Below, piece after piece: positions 8,829 to 17,786 of a DNA stretch of 64,000 bases (the first letter of the stretch is position 1; the number at the start of each line of letters is the position of its first letter). The notes below the pieces were generated by a model, which did no database searches, was not told the DNA's origin, and worked only from the letters and a program-made list of their open reading frames with translations. A program made the position numbers and the translations under genes. Source of the stretch: Microbispora rosea subsp. aerata (GTDB taxonomy: Bacteria; Actinomycetota; Actinomycetes; Streptosporangiales; Streptosporangiaceae); NCBI RefSeq assembly GCF_014647835.1, contig NZ_BMPY01000030.1:1-64000 (forward strand), given 5' to 3'.

Positions 8829-10124
8829 ATGCCGGACCTTCTCGCACGCCATCGCGCGGTCATGCCGAACTGGATGGCCCTCTACTACAACGAGCCCATC
8901 GAAATCGTCGGCGGCAAGGGAAACCGCGTCGTCGATGCGAACGGGAAGAGCTACCTGGACTTCTTCGCCGGGATCCTGACCAACATGATCGGGTACGACG
9001 TGCCCGAGGTGCGGGAGGCCGTCGAGCGCCAGCTCGCCACCGGGGTCGTCCACACCTCGACGCTGTATCTCATCCGCGGTCAGGTCGAGCTGGCCGAGAA
9101 GATCGCCCGCCTGTCGGGCATCCCGGACGCCAAGGTCTTCTTCACCAACTCCGGCACGGAGGCCAACGAGACGGCCCTGCTGCTCGCCACCTATGCCCGC
9201 GGGTCCGACCAGGTGCTCGCCATGCGGCAGAGCTACCACGGCCGGTCGTTCGGCGCGATCAGCGTGACCTCCAACCGCTCGTGGAAGAACAACTCGCTGT
9301 CGCCGCTCAACGTGCACTTCCTGCACGGCGCCGACCGCCACCTCGCGCAGTTCCGCGGCATGTCGGACGCCGACTACATCGCCGCCTGCGTGGACGACCT
9401 GCGCCACGTGCTCGCCACCGCCGTGACCAAGGACGTCGCCGCGCTGATCGCCGAGCCGATCCAGGGCGTCGGCGGCTTCACGATGGCACCCGACGGGCTG
9501 TTCGCCGCGTACAAGGAGGTCCTCGACGAGGAGGGCATCCTGTTCATCTCCGACGAGGTGCAGACCGGCTGGGGCCGTACGGGATCGGCGTTCTTCGGCA
9601 TCCAGAACCACGGCGTGACGCCGGACATGATGACCTTCGCCAAGGGGCTCGGCAACGGCTTCGCCGTCGGCGGCGTCGTGGCGCGCGGCGACCTCATGGA
9701 CGGCCCGCACGCCGTGGGGCTGTCCACCTTCGGCGGCAACCCGCTCGCGATGGCGGCGGCCAACGCGACCCTCGACTACGTGCTCGACCACGACCTGCAG
9801 GCCAACGCCGCGCGCACCGGCGAGATCATCATCTCCGGGCTGCGCGAGGCGGCCGGCCGGCTGCCCGTCGTGGGCGACGTGCGGGGCAGGGGCCTGATGT
9901 TCGCGATCGAGCTGGTCGACCCCGCCACCGGCGCGCCCGCCCCCGAGCTGGCCGCCCGGTTCCTGGAGGAGACCAAGAAGCTCGGCCTGCTCGCCGGCAA
10001 GGGCGGCCTGTACGGCAGCACGCTGCGCATGGCCCCGCCGCTCACGCTCACCGAGGACGAGGCCCGCGAGGGCCTGGGCATCCTCGTCACCGCTTTGGAG
10101 ACCGTCAACGATGAAGCACGTTAA
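8829..10124 (+). CDS. Class III aminotransferase (omega-amino acid type)
   Basis: A 431-residue PLP enzyme of fold type I. FFTNSGTEANETALLLA is the cofactor-phosphate region, SDEVQTGWGRTG carries the conserved Asp, and the Schiff-base lysine is in MTFAKGLGNGF. The class includes beta-alanine, GABA and alanine-glyoxylate aminotransferases. Co-transcription with mmsA (the genes overlap by 14 bases) favours beta-alanine or 3-aminoisobutyrate:pyruvate aminotransferase, giving a semialdehyde that the next enzyme oxidises. This is context inference. Confidence 0.9.
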   Translation: MPDLLARHRAVMPNWMALYYNEPIEIVGGKGNRVVDANGKSYLDFFAGILTNMIGYDVPEVREAVERQLATGVVHTSTLYLIRGQVELAEKIARLSGIPDAKVFFTNSGTEANETALLLATYARGSDQVLAMRQSYHGRSFGAISVTSNRSWKNNSLSPLNVHFLHGADRHLAQFRGMSDADYIAACVDDLRHVLATAVTKDVAALIAEPIQGVGGFTMAPDGLFAAYKEVLDEEGILFISDEVQTGWGRTGSAFFGIQNHGVTPDMMTFAKGLGNGFAVGGVVARGDLMDGPHAVGLSTFGGNPLAMAAANATLDYVLDHDLQANAARTGEIIISGLREAAGRLPVVGDVRGRGLMFAIELVDPATGAPAPELAARFLEETKKLGLLAGKGGLYGSTLRMAPPLTLTEDEAREGLGILVTALETVNDEAR

Positions 10125-11604
10125 CCACTGGATCGACGGCGCGCTCGTCGAGGGAACCGGCCGTACGGCGGAGGTGTTCGATCCGGCGACCGGTGAGGTG
10201 AGCGGGCGGGTGGCGCTGGCCACGGCCGAGGAGGTCGACGCGGCCGTGGAGGCCGCCGCCCGGGCCTTCCCCGCCTGGCGCGACGCCTCGCTCACCAAGC
10301 GCACCCAGATCCTGTTCCGGTTCCGCGAGCTGGTCGCCGCGCACCGCGACGAGCTGGCCGCCCTGATCACGGCGGAGCACGGCAAGGTGCACTCCGACGC
10401 GCTGGGCGAGGTGGCCCGCGGCCTGGAGGTCGTGGAGTTCGCCTGCGGGATCCCCCACCTGCTCAAGGGCGGCTACTCGGAGAACGTCTCGAGCAGGGTC
10501 GACTCCTACTCGATCCGCCAGCCGCTCGGCGTGGTGGCGGGCATCACCCCGTTCAACTTCCCGGCGATGGTCCCGATGTGGATGTTCCCCGTGGCGATCG
10601 CCTGCGGGAACACGTTCGTGCTCAAGCCCTCCGAGCGCGACCCCTCCGCGTCGCTGCTGCTCGCCGAGCTGTGGCGGCGGGCCGGCCTGCCGGACGGCGT
10701 GTTCAACGTGGTCCAGGGCGACAAGGTGGCGGTGGACCGGCTGCTGGAGCACCCGGCCGTACGGGCCGTGTCGTTCGTCGGCTCCACGCCGATCGCGCGG
10801 TACGTGTACGAGACCGGCACCGCCCACGGCAAGCGGGTGCAGGCGCTCGGCGGGGCCAAGAACCACATGCTCGTGCTGCCCGACGCCGACCTCGACCTGG
10901 TCGCCGACGCGGCGGTCTCCGCGGGCTTCGGCTCCGCGGGGGAGCGGTGCATGGCGATCTCCGTGGTGCTCGCGGTCGACCCGATCGGCGACGAACTGGT
11001 CGAAAAGATCGCGGCGCGGGTGCGGGACCTCCAGGTCGGCCCGGGGAACGACCCCGAGGCGCAGATGGGCCCGCTCGTCACCGCGGCCCACCGGGACAAG
11101 GTGGCGTCCTACCTCGACCTCGGCGTCGCGGAGGGGGCCAAGCTCGTGATCGACGGCCGGGAGACCCCGGTGCGCGGCGGGCGGGGGAACGGCTTCTGGC
11201 TCGGCCCCACCGTCCTCGACCACGTGCCGCCGAACTCCCGCGTCCACCGCGAGGAGATCTTCGGCCCGGTGCTTGCGATCGTGCGGGTCCGCTCGTACGA
11301 GGAGGGCCTGGAGCTGATCAACACCGGCGAGTACGGCAACGGCACGGCGATCTTCACCAACGACGGCGGCGCGGCCCGGCGCTTCCAGAACGAGGTGGAG
11401 GTCGGCATGGTGGGCATCAACGTGCCGATCCCGGTGCCGATGGCCTTCTACAGCTTCGGCGGCTGGAAGGCCTCGCTGTTCGGCGACACGCACGTGCACG
11501 GCACCGAGGGGGTCCACTTCTACACCCGGGGCAAGGTCGTCACCGCGCGGTGGCTCGACCCCTCCCACGGCGGCGTGAACCTGGGATTCCCCACCAACGC
11601 CTGA
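10111..11604 (+). CDS. mmsA: CoA-acylating methylmalonate-semialdehyde dehydrogenase
   Basis: A 497-residue aldehyde dehydrogenase superfamily member that makes acetyl-CoA or propionyl-CoA plus CO2 from malonate or methylmalonate semialdehyde. The family-specific signature TPFNFPAMVPMWMFP is present and the catalytic cysteine is in GSAGERCMA. Its start lies inside the end of the aminotransferase gene, so translation is coupled. Together the pair completes beta-alanine, valine or reductive-pyrimidine breakdown. Confidence 0.93.
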   Translation: MKHVNHWIDGALVEGTGRTAEVFDPATGEVSGRVALATAEEVDAAVEAAARAFPAWRDASLTKRTQILFRFRELVAAHRDELAALITAEHGKVHSDALGEVARGLEVVEFACGIPHLLKGGYSENVSSRVDSYSIRQPLGVVAGITPFNFPAMVPMWMFPVAIACGNTFVLKPSERDPSASLLLAELWRRAGLPDGVFNVVQGDKVAVDRLLEHPAVRAVSFVGSTPIARYVYETGTAHGKRVQALGGAKNHMLVLPDADLDLVADAAVSAGFGSAGERCMAISVVLAVDPIGDELVEKIAARVRDLQVGPGNDPEAQMGPLVTAAHRDKVASYLDLGVAEGAKLVIDGRETPVRGGRGNGFWLGPTVLDHVPPNSRVHREEIFGPVLAIVRVRSYEEGLELINTGEYGNGTAIFTNDGGAARRFQNEVEVGMVGINVPIPVPMAFYSFGGWKASLFGDTHVHGTEGVHFYTRGKVVTARWLDPSHGGVNLGFPTNA

Positions 11605-11679
11605 CGTCGCGGACGACGCCCCGGGCCCGCGGAGCCCAGTAGGCTCGGGGCGTCCGTCTCTTCTCTTGGGGGGTCGTGC

Positions 11680-12852
11680 GTGCGCCGTACACACCTGGTC
11701 GTGGCGGTCGCGGCCGCGGGGCTGCTCGCCGCCGCCTGTGCCGGGGGCCCCGCGCCCGTCACCCAGGTGGTCACGCCGAACGCCGGGGCGACCGCCTCCC
11801 ACCGCACCGGCCCCGGCTCGTCCTCCGCCGGCGCCACACCCGCCCCCGCCGCGTCCCTCGGGCCGGGCGAAGGCGTCGTCAGCGTGGTGGCCATCGACGG
11901 GTACGCCGAGTGGGGCGGCGTCGATCCCAAGGTCGGATGGGTCGGCACGTTCGAGAGGGAGACCGGCTGCAAGGTCAGCCTGCGCTACTACGACCCGCGT
12001 CAGGAGGAGAAGCCGGGCGACTTCCCGCCGTCGTCGTTCGACGTGATCTCCGCGACGCCCGAGGTGAGCGGCCGGCTGATCGACGAGGGCAAGGCCGCCC
12101 CGCTCAACACGGCCCTGCTGCACGGCTACGCCAAGATCCCCAAGCGGCTGCGGACGCTGCCGTCGATCACCCGCGGCGGCCGCACGTACGGCGTGCCGTA
12201 CGTCTGGGCGACCAACGAGGTGCTCTACGACACCGGCAAGGTCAGCCCCGGCGGTCTCGAGTCGCTCTTCGAGGACGAGGGACCGGTGCTGCTGCGGGAC
12301 CGCCCGCTGTCGCTGGCCGACGCCGCGCTGGTGCTGAAGGCCCGCGGCGCGAAGATCAAGGACCCGTTCGACCTCACCGACGCCCAGCTCGACGCCGCCG
12401 CCGCGCTGTTCACCTCCGACGAGGACGGCCGGCGCGCGTTCTGGCGCGACCCCGTGGAGGTCGTCCAGGGCTTCGCGACCGGGTCCGTACGGCTCGCGCA
12501 GGCCACGCCGTACCACCTGGACGTGCTCAGGCGGGGCAACAAACCGGTCAGGGCGCTGCCGGACCGGCCGGTGACCGGGTGGGCGGACGCGTGGGTGATG
12601 TCGGCCCAGGCCCCGCACCCGTCGTGCGCGTACAAGTGGCTCGACTTCATGATGTCGGCAGACGTGCAGCGCAAGGTGTCCGCCTGGACGGGTCTCGCCC
12701 CGGCCAACCCCGAGGGGTGCGCCGGCGGGGCCCGCCGGATCTGCACGGATTACCGCGTCGGCACCTCCCGGGCGTTCCGTGGCGTCTACTTCGCCGTGCG
12801 TCCCAAGGCGTATGACAAGTGGGTGGAGCGCTGGTCGCGCGTCGTGTCCTGA
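11680..12852 (+). CDS. ABC-type extracellular solute-binding lipoprotein (orphan)
   Basis: A 390-residue lipoprotein with signal peptide and lipobox LAAAC (Cys20), then a Pro/Ala/Ser/Thr linker to about residue 60. The body resembles spermidine/putrescine-binding (PotD-like) proteins: VVSVVAIDGYAEWGG, TYGVPYVWATNEVLYD, and the C-terminal SAQAPHPSCAYKWLDFMMSADVQRKVS. It starts at GTG behind GGGGGG. No permease or ATPase gene is adjacent, so it must work with a transporter encoded elsewhere, or act as a sensor. Polyamine or amino-acid ligands would fit the amine-catabolic neighbours. Confidence 0.87.
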   Translation: MRRTHLVVAVAAAGLLAAACAGGPAPVTQVVTPNAGATASHRTGPGSSSAGATPAPAASLGPGEGVVSVVAIDGYAEWGGVDPKVGWVGTFERETGCKVSLRYYDPRQEEKPGDFPPSSFDVISATPEVSGRLIDEGKAAPLNTALLHGYAKIPKRLRTLPSITRGGRTYGVPYVWATNEVLYDTGKVSPGGLESLFEDEGPVLLRDRPLSLADAALVLKARGAKIKDPFDLTDAQLDAAAALFTSDEDGRRAFWRDPVEVVQGFATGSVRLAQATPYHLDVLRRGNKPVRALPDRPVTGWADAWVMSAQAPHPSCAYKWLDFMMSADVQRKVSAWTGLAPANPEGCAGGARRICTDYRVGTSRAFRGVYFAVRPKAYDKWVERWSRVVS

Positions 12853-12858
12853 CCCGTC

Positions 12859-13470
12859 TCAGCTCCGGCCGCCGGTGTCGTGCGGCACCCGGTCGTGCCC
12901 GGCGCCTTGGGCGTCCCGGGGCGGGTGGCCGGTCAGCGGCGGGCGGGTGGGGAAGACGGTGCAGGCGAGCGGCCAGAACACCAGCCAGACCACCATGACG
13001 AACGTCAGGCGGCCGGCCCACTCCAGCAGCGCCGCCGTGCGTTCGAGGTCGCCGACGACCACGACGCCGCCGAGCAGCAGGCCGCAGGCGACGGCCCAGC
13101 CGATCATGCCCTTGCCCCAGGCGCGCCATTCGTGCCGGGCCCGCTCCCGGCCGTACCGCGCGCGCCGCTCCGGCGGCGGCCCCCCGGCGTAGCGGTGGGC
13201 GAACCTGACGTCGGCCCACCGCACCATGTCGTGCCCGAAGGCGGCGGTGAACCCCAGGTAGGCCGCGGCCAGCCCGTGCGTGAAGTCCGCCCGCCCGCCG
13301 CCGCGGAGGTCGGCCACGCTCGCGACGAGGAGGACCAGGTCCACCAGGGGCACGGCGAGCAGCAGCAGGCCGCCGAGCCGCCGCATGCGCAGGAGATAGC
13401 GGGCGGCGAGCCCCGCGCCCAGCACCACCCAGAACGCGACCTCGCAGGCGACGATCAGTCCTAACAGCAT
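12859..13470 (-). CDS. Integral membrane protein of unknown function
   Basis: A 203-residue protein with about five hydrophobic helices: LLGLIVACEVAFWVVLGAGL, GLLLLAVPLVDLVLLVASV, a region around HGLAAAYLGFTAAF, WAVACGLLLGGVVVVG and FVMVVWLVFWPLACTVF. A charged loop (RRARYGRERARHEW) lies between helices 3 and 4, and the tail is hydrophilic. It is divergent from a TetR regulator with operator-like repeats between them, so it is probably the regulated gene. I do not recognise an enzymatic motif. Confidence 0.85.
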   Translation of the reverse strand: MLLGLIVACEVAFWVVLGAGLAARYLLRMRRLGGLLLLAVPLVDLVLLVASVADLRGGGRADFTHGLAAAYLGFTAAFGHDMVRWADVRFAHRYAGGPPPERRARYGRERARHEWRAWGKGMIGWAVACGLLLGGVVVVGDLERTAALLEWAGRLTFVMVVWLVFWPLACTVFPTRPPLTGHPPRDAQGAGHDRVPHDTGGRS

Positions 13471-13489
13471 CTCTGCCCCCCTTTTTTTC

Positions 13490-13527
13490 GCACAGCGTGC
13501 TACAAACCTTTATCACACATCGTGCTA
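13490..13527. promoter_or_regulatory. Paired operator repeats between membrane-protein and TetR genes
   Basis: CACAnCGTGCTA occurs at 13491-13502 and 13516-13527, 25 bp apart. Each copy has an inverted core (CAC-nnn-GTG). They sit in the AT-rich promoter region between two divergent starts, as expected for operators of the adjacent TetR. Confidence 0.6.
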
Positions 13528-13560
13528 TAAAAAAACGGCGAGCGCGCGACTGGAGGAGCT

Positions 13561-14151
13561 GTGCCGAAGATCGTGGACCACCGGGCGCGGCGGGAGGAGA
13601 TCGCCGAGGCGCTGTGGCGGGTGGTGCGCCGGGACGGCGTGGCCGCCGCCACCGTCCGCAGCATCGCGGCGGAGGCCGGCTGGTCGCCGAGCGCGCTGCG
13701 GCACTACTTCTCGACCCAGGCGGAGCTGCTCGCCTTCGCCATGGAGCACGTCATCGCGCGGGCCCGCGCGCGCATCGAGACCACCGTCTACGACGGGCCC
13801 GTCCGCGTGGCCGTACGCCGCCTGCTCGAGGAGCTGCTGCCGATGGACGCGGAGCGGCGCGCGGAGGCCGAGGTCTGGCTGCAGCTCGCCGCGGGCGCCC
13901 AGGGCGACCCGGCCGCCACCGACTGGCTGCGCCGCGCGGACGAGGGGACGACGGAGGTGACGACCCTGGCCGTGCGCGCGCTCGCCGAGCAGGGGGAGCT
14001 CGCCGCCCATCGGGACGCCGAGTTCGAGGCGGCGCGGCTACGCGCCCTCGTCGACGGGCTGGCCATCCACGCCCTGACGCGGCCGGAGGCCATGCCGCCC
14101 GAGCGGATGAGCGCGGTGCTGGCCGCCCACCTGGAAGATCTGACGAAGTGA
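13561..14151 (+). CDS. TetR/AcrR family transcriptional regulator
   Basis: A 196-residue regulator. The HTH spans about residues 8-55 (RREEIAEALWRVVRRDGVAAATVRSIAAEAGWSP, then LRHYFSTQAELLAF). The C-terminal ligand domain resembles the BetI-like TetR_C_6 type. It starts at GTG, with GGAGGAG nearby as ribosome site. It probably represses itself and the divergent membrane-protein gene. Confidence 0.92.
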   Translation: MPKIVDHRARREEIAEALWRVVRRDGVAAATVRSIAAEAGWSPSALRHYFSTQAELLAFAMEHVIARARARIETTVYDGPVRVAVRRLLEELLPMDAERRAEAEVWLQLAAGAQGDPAATDWLRRADEGTTEVTTLAVRALAEQGELAAHRDAEFEAARLRALVDGLAIHALTRPEAMPPERMSAVLAAHLEDLTK

Positions 14152-14158
14152 GCCCCGG

Positions 14159-14407
14159 TCAGGACATCGCCGCCCGGGAGCGGCGGGGCAGCGGCACCTT
14201 GCCCTCGGGGGCGGGCAGCAGGGCCTCGGCGCAGTCGTCGCACGCGTGGACGGGGGCGTTGTCGGGGAGCATGCCGACCTTGATCCGGGGGCGGGGCCAC
14301 TTCTTGTGGCAGACGACGCAGGCGTCGCCGTCGCGCTGCGTGGTGGTGAGGCCGGCAGGGTCGAACGTCAGCATGAGCCGCTCGGCGCCGTTCGGGTTCC
14401 AGCCCAT
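14159..14407 (-). CDS. Small zinc-ribbon-like protein
   Basis: An 82-residue protein with two cysteine pairs, CVVCHKKW and HACDDCAEAL, spaced about 25 residues apart: a typical four-Cys zinc ribbon. The start ATG at 14407 has GAGGGGGA six bases upstream. It ends eight bases from the convergent TetR stop. Function is unknown; nucleic-acid or protein binding is the usual role of such modules. Confidence 0.75.
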   Translation of the reverse strand: MGWNPNGAERLMLTFDPAGLTTTQRDGDACVVCHKKWPRPRIKVGMLPDNAPVHACDDCAEALLPAPEGKVPLPRRSRAAMS

Positions 14408-14514
14408 CAAAGTCCCCCTCGATCGCCTATCGGAACCGTTATAACGCGGTTACCCTTCGTGATCGGCGCGAGTCGGGCCAAGCGCTGGTTAAATCGCGGC
14501 ATAACGCAAGCCGT

Positions 14515-14569
14515 ACAACAACAAAAGGGACACCTCGGAACAGACCGGGTGCCCCTTTTGATGTTGTTT
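14515..14569 (-). terminator. Intrinsic terminator of gabT
   Basis: A long imperfect hairpin pairs 14515-14538 with 14545-14569 around a six-base loop, beginning eight bases beyond the gabT stop. On the minus strand it ends in a T-rich CCCTTTTGTTGTTGT run. It separates gabT from the zinc-ribbon gene. Confidence 0.85.
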
Positions 14570-14576
14570 AAACGGT

Positions 14577-15926
14577 CTAGTCCCCGTTGAGCGCCTTCTC
14601 CAGGATGGACAGGCCCTCCTCCAGCAGGTGGTCGGGGATCACCAACGGCGGCAGGAAGCGCAGGACGTTGCCGTACGTCCCGGCGGTGAGCACCAGCAGG
14701 CCCTGCTCGTGGCACTTGCGCGCGATCTCGGCGGCCGGGTGGGGCTCCTTGGTGCCGGGGACCACCAGCTCGATGGCGATCATCGCCCCGCGCCCGCGCA
14801 CGTCGCCGACGATCGGGTTGCCCCGCTGGATGGCCCGCAGGCGGGGCAGCATGATCTCGCCGATGTGCCGGGCGCGCTCGACCAGCTTGTCCTGCTCGAT
14901 GGTCTCCAGCACGCCGAGCGCCGCCTCGCAGGCGAGCGGGTTGCCGCCGTACGTGCCGCCGAGGCCGCCGGGATGCACGCGGTCGAGCAGGTCGGCCCGG
15001 CCGGTCACGGCGGCCAGCGGGAGGCCCCCGGCGATGCCCTTGGCGGTGGTGATGATGTCCGGGACGATGCCCTCGTCCTCACAGGCGAACAGGTGGCCGG
15101 TGCGCGCGAAGCCCGTCTGCACCTCGTCGGCGATGAACACGATGCCGTTGGCGCGGCAGAACTCCACGATCCTCGGCAGGAAACCGCGGGCCGGCTCGAT
15201 GAAGCCGCCCTCGCCCGCGATCGGCTCGATGAGCACCGCCGCGACGTTCTCGGCGCCGATCTGCTTGTTGATCATGTCGATCGCCTGTGCCGCGGCCTCC
15301 TCGGCGCAGTTGTCCGGCCCGGTCGGCCAGCGGAACGGGTAGGCGAGCGGCAGCCGGTACACCTCGGGGGCGAACGGCCCGAACCCCTGCTTGTACGGCA
15401 TGTTCTTGGCCGTCAGGGTCATCGTCAGCAGCGTGCGGCCGTGATAGCCGTGGTCGAAGACGACGACCGCCTGCCGCCCGGTGGCGTGGCGGGCGACCTT
15501 GACCGCGTTCTCGACGGCCTCCGCGCCGCTGTTGACCAGGAACGTCCGCTTCTCGTGGTCGCCCGGCGTGAGCTGGTTGAGCTTCTCGCAGACGGCCACG
15601 TACGACTCGTACGGGGTGACCATGAAGCAGGTGTGGGTGAAGTCGGCGACCTGCCTTCGAACGCGCTCGACGACCCGGGGAGCGGCGTTGCCCACGCTGG
15701 TCACGGCGATGCCGGAGCCGAAGTCGATCAGCGAGTTGCCGTCCACGTCGACGACCACGCCGCCGCCGGCGTGGGTCACGAAGACGGGCAGCGTGGTGCT
15801 CACGCCGGGCGGCACGGCCGCCTGCCTGCGCGCGAACAGCTCCCGCGACCGCGGGCCGGGGATCTCGGTGACGAGGCGGCGCTCCTGCGGAAGCCCTGGG
15901 CCGCCGTGCGTGATGGCAGTGCTCAT
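14577..15926 (-). CDS. gabT: 4-aminobutyrate (GABA) aminotransferase
   Basis: A 449-residue class III PLP aminotransferase that turns GABA and 2-oxoglutarate into succinate semialdehyde and glutamate. The match to actinobacterial GabT is strong: FLVNSGAEAVENAVKVAR, FDHGYHGRTLLTMTLTAKN, IADEVQTGFARTG, and the PLP lysine in TTAKGIAGGLP. Divergent from a PucR regulator and close to an aldehyde dehydrogenase, it fits a GABA-to-succinate route. Confidence 0.93.
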   Translation of the reverse strand: MSTAITHGGPGLPQERRLVTEIPGPRSRELFARRQAAVPPGVSTTLPVFVTHAGGGVVVDVDGNSLIDFGSGIAVTSVGNAAPRVVERVRRQVADFTHTCFMVTPYESYVAVCEKLNQLTPGDHEKRTFLVNSGAEAVENAVKVARHATGRQAVVVFDHGYHGRTLLTMTLTAKNMPYKQGFGPFAPEVYRLPLAYPFRWPTGPDNCAEEAAAQAIDMINKQIGAENVAAVLIEPIAGEGGFIEPARGFLPRIVEFCRANGIVFIADEVQTGFARTGHLFACEDEGIVPDIITTAKGIAGGLPLAAVTGRADLLDRVHPGGLGGTYGGNPLACEAALGVLETIEQDKLVERARHIGEIMLPRLRAIQRGNPIVGDVRGRGAMIAIELVVPGTKEPHPAAEIARKCHEQGLLVLTAGTYGNVLRFLPPLVIPDHLLEEGLSILEKALNGD

Positions 15927-16054
15927 ACCTGAGACGCTACGGCCGCCGCCGCCACCTGCCGATATGCCGCTATGTCAGAATGTAGGGGTAATTTTGGCCG
16001 GTGAGCACAAGCCGGTAAGTCCGGGGCGAGAGCGGTTCTTCAGGGGGAAGACCA

Positions 16055-17779
16055 GTGGCACCCACGCTGCGCCGGATCACCGCGATCGTACCGCTCCACC
16101 TGGAGGTGCTCGCGGGGCGAAGCGGCCTCGACCAGCCCGTCCGCTGGGTCGCGGTGAGCGAGCTGGAAGACCCCACGCCGTTTCTCGAAGGCGGTGAACT
16201 CGTGCTCACCACCGGCATGCGCCTGACCGCCGAAGACGCCGTGCCGTACGTCTCCAGGCTCGTGGCCCGGGGCGTCACCGGGCTGGGCTTCGGGGTGGGC
16301 CTGACCCACGACGAGGTGCCGCCCGCCTTCGCCGAGGCGGCCGAGGCCGCGGGGCTGCCGCTGCTGGAGGTGCCGAAAGACACGCCCTTCATCGCGATCG
16401 GCAAGGCGGTCAGCGAGCTGCTCGCGGGGGAGCAGTACGAGGAGATCAAACGCGCCTTCGCCGCCCAGGGCAGGCTCACCCGGGCCGCCCTCCAGCGGGA
16501 GGGGACGGCGGCCGTGGTGGACCGGCTGGCCCGGGAGATCGGCGGCTGGGCGCTGCTGCTCGACCCCGCGGGCGCCGTACGGCACGCCGCCGACGCCACC
16601 GGCCGGCGCGCCGGTCCACGCGACGGGCACGGTGCGGCGGGCGGGCGGGCCGTCGAGGCGGGCCGCGGCGAGGGCGCGCCGCCCGGCGGTTCCGCGGCCG
16701 GGTCCCCCGAAGCGGGCACGGCGGGAGACTGGGCGGAGGAGACGGCGCGGTCGCTGGAGCCGGAGATCGGCCGGCTGCGGGGCGCGCCGTCGCTGTCGAG
16801 CCTCGCGCTGGCCACCCCGGACGAGCACGTCGTGGTCCAGCCGCTCGGCCGCAGGGGATTTTTCGCGGTGGGGTCGCCGCGGCCGTTCTCGCCCATCGCG
16901 CACACGGTCGTCAACGCGGCCGGATCTCTGCTGACGCTGGCGCTGGAACAGGGCAGGGAGCAGCGGTCGGCGGCGGCGCAGGTGCGCGGCGCGGTGCTGC
17001 GGCTGCTGCTCGCCGGTGAGGCGCGGGCCGCCGTGCGGACGCTGGCGGCCCTGGGCATGCGGCTGCCCGGAGAGCCGGTCACGGTCCTCGCCTGCGACAC
17101 CTCCGACCCGGAGGCGCTCGCCGAAGCCCTCGCCGGCGCGGCGCCCGCGTCGTTCACCGCGCCCTGGGAGGGGCTGCTCGTCGTGCTGGCCCCGGACTCA
17201 CGCGCCGACGAGGCCGTCGCGCTGGCCGCGCGGCACGGCCGGGTGGGGGTCAGCGCCCCGGGCGTGGAGATCGCGTTGTTCGCGGGCTGCGCGGACCCCC
17301 GGACGGGAGCCCGGCAGGGGGCGTCGCCGGAAGCCGGCGCGCGCGAGCCGCGCCCGGAGCCCGCCGCCGGGCTCGGCGGCGCGTCCGAGCGCTTCTTCGA
17401 GCGTGCCTCGGGCCAGGCCCTCGCCGCCGCCCTCGACCGGGCTCTCGACCAGGCCAGGCGGGCGCTCGTGTCGGCCTCGCCGGTGGCCCGCTTCGGCGAG
17501 CTCGCCGGGCGCGGGCTGCTGTCGCTGCTCGATCCGGCCGCCGCGTCGTTCGCGGCGGCGATCCTCGCCCCGCTGCGCCAGTACGGCTCGCGCGCCGACC
17601 TGGTCGAGTCGCTGCGCGCCTACCTGGCCAGCAACGGCCACTGGGACGCGGCGGCGCAACGCCTGGGCGTCCACCGGCACACGCTGCGCTACCGGATGAA
17701 GCGGGTGAGCGAGCTGCTCGGGCGCGACCTGGACGATCCCGCCGTCCGCGCCGAGCTGTGGATCGCGCTCTGCCTGTGA
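16055..17779 (+). CDS. PucR family regulator, probable activator of gabT
   Basis: A 574-residue protein starting at GTG behind GGGGGAAG. It has the PucR ligand domain (residues 1-130: LRRITAIVPLHLEVLAGR... GELVLTTGMRL), a long low-complexity Gly/Ala insert at about 185-235, a CdaR-like middle region, and the C-terminal PucR HTH (SLRAYLASNGHWDAAAQRLG and HRHTLRYRMKRVSELLGRDL). Divergent from gabT, it resembles GABA-responsive PucR activators. A second disordered insert around 415-445 is unusual and may be a flexible linker. Confidence 0.92.
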   Translation: MAPTLRRITAIVPLHLEVLAGRSGLDQPVRWVAVSELEDPTPFLEGGELVLTTGMRLTAEDAVPYVSRLVARGVTGLGFGVGLTHDEVPPAFAEAAEAAGLPLLEVPKDTPFIAIGKAVSELLAGEQYEEIKRAFAAQGRLTRAALQREGTAAVVDRLAREIGGWALLLDPAGAVRHAADATGRRAGPRDGHGAAGGRAVEAGRGEGAPPGGSAAGSPEAGTAGDWAEETARSLEPEIGRLRGAPSLSSLALATPDEHVVVQPLGRRGFFAVGSPRPFSPIAHTVVNAAGSLLTLALEQGREQRSAAAQVRGAVLRLLLAGEARAAVRTLAALGMRLPGEPVTVLACDTSDPEALAEALAGAAPASFTAPWEGLLVVLAPDSRADEAVALAARHGRVGVSAPGVEIALFAGCADPRTGARQGASPEAGAREPRPEPAAGLGGASERFFERASGQALAAALDRALDQARRALVSASPVARFGELAGRGLLSLLDPAAASFAAAILAPLRQYGSRADLVESLRAYLASNGHWDAAAQRLGVHRHTLRYRMKRVSELLGRDLDDPAVRAELWIALCL

Positions 17780-17786
17780 CCGGCGC

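Noticed and set aside
7260-10466. A 1068-codon open frame on the minus strand
   Set aside because: It lies opposite the MFS and aminotransferase genes, which have clear families and codon bias; the translation is a low-complexity His/Arg/Gln/Gly string typical of antisense frames in GC-rich DNA.
10105-12618. An 837-codon minus-strand open frame
   Set aside because: It is antisense to mmsA and the lipoprotein gene and shows no domain or motif.
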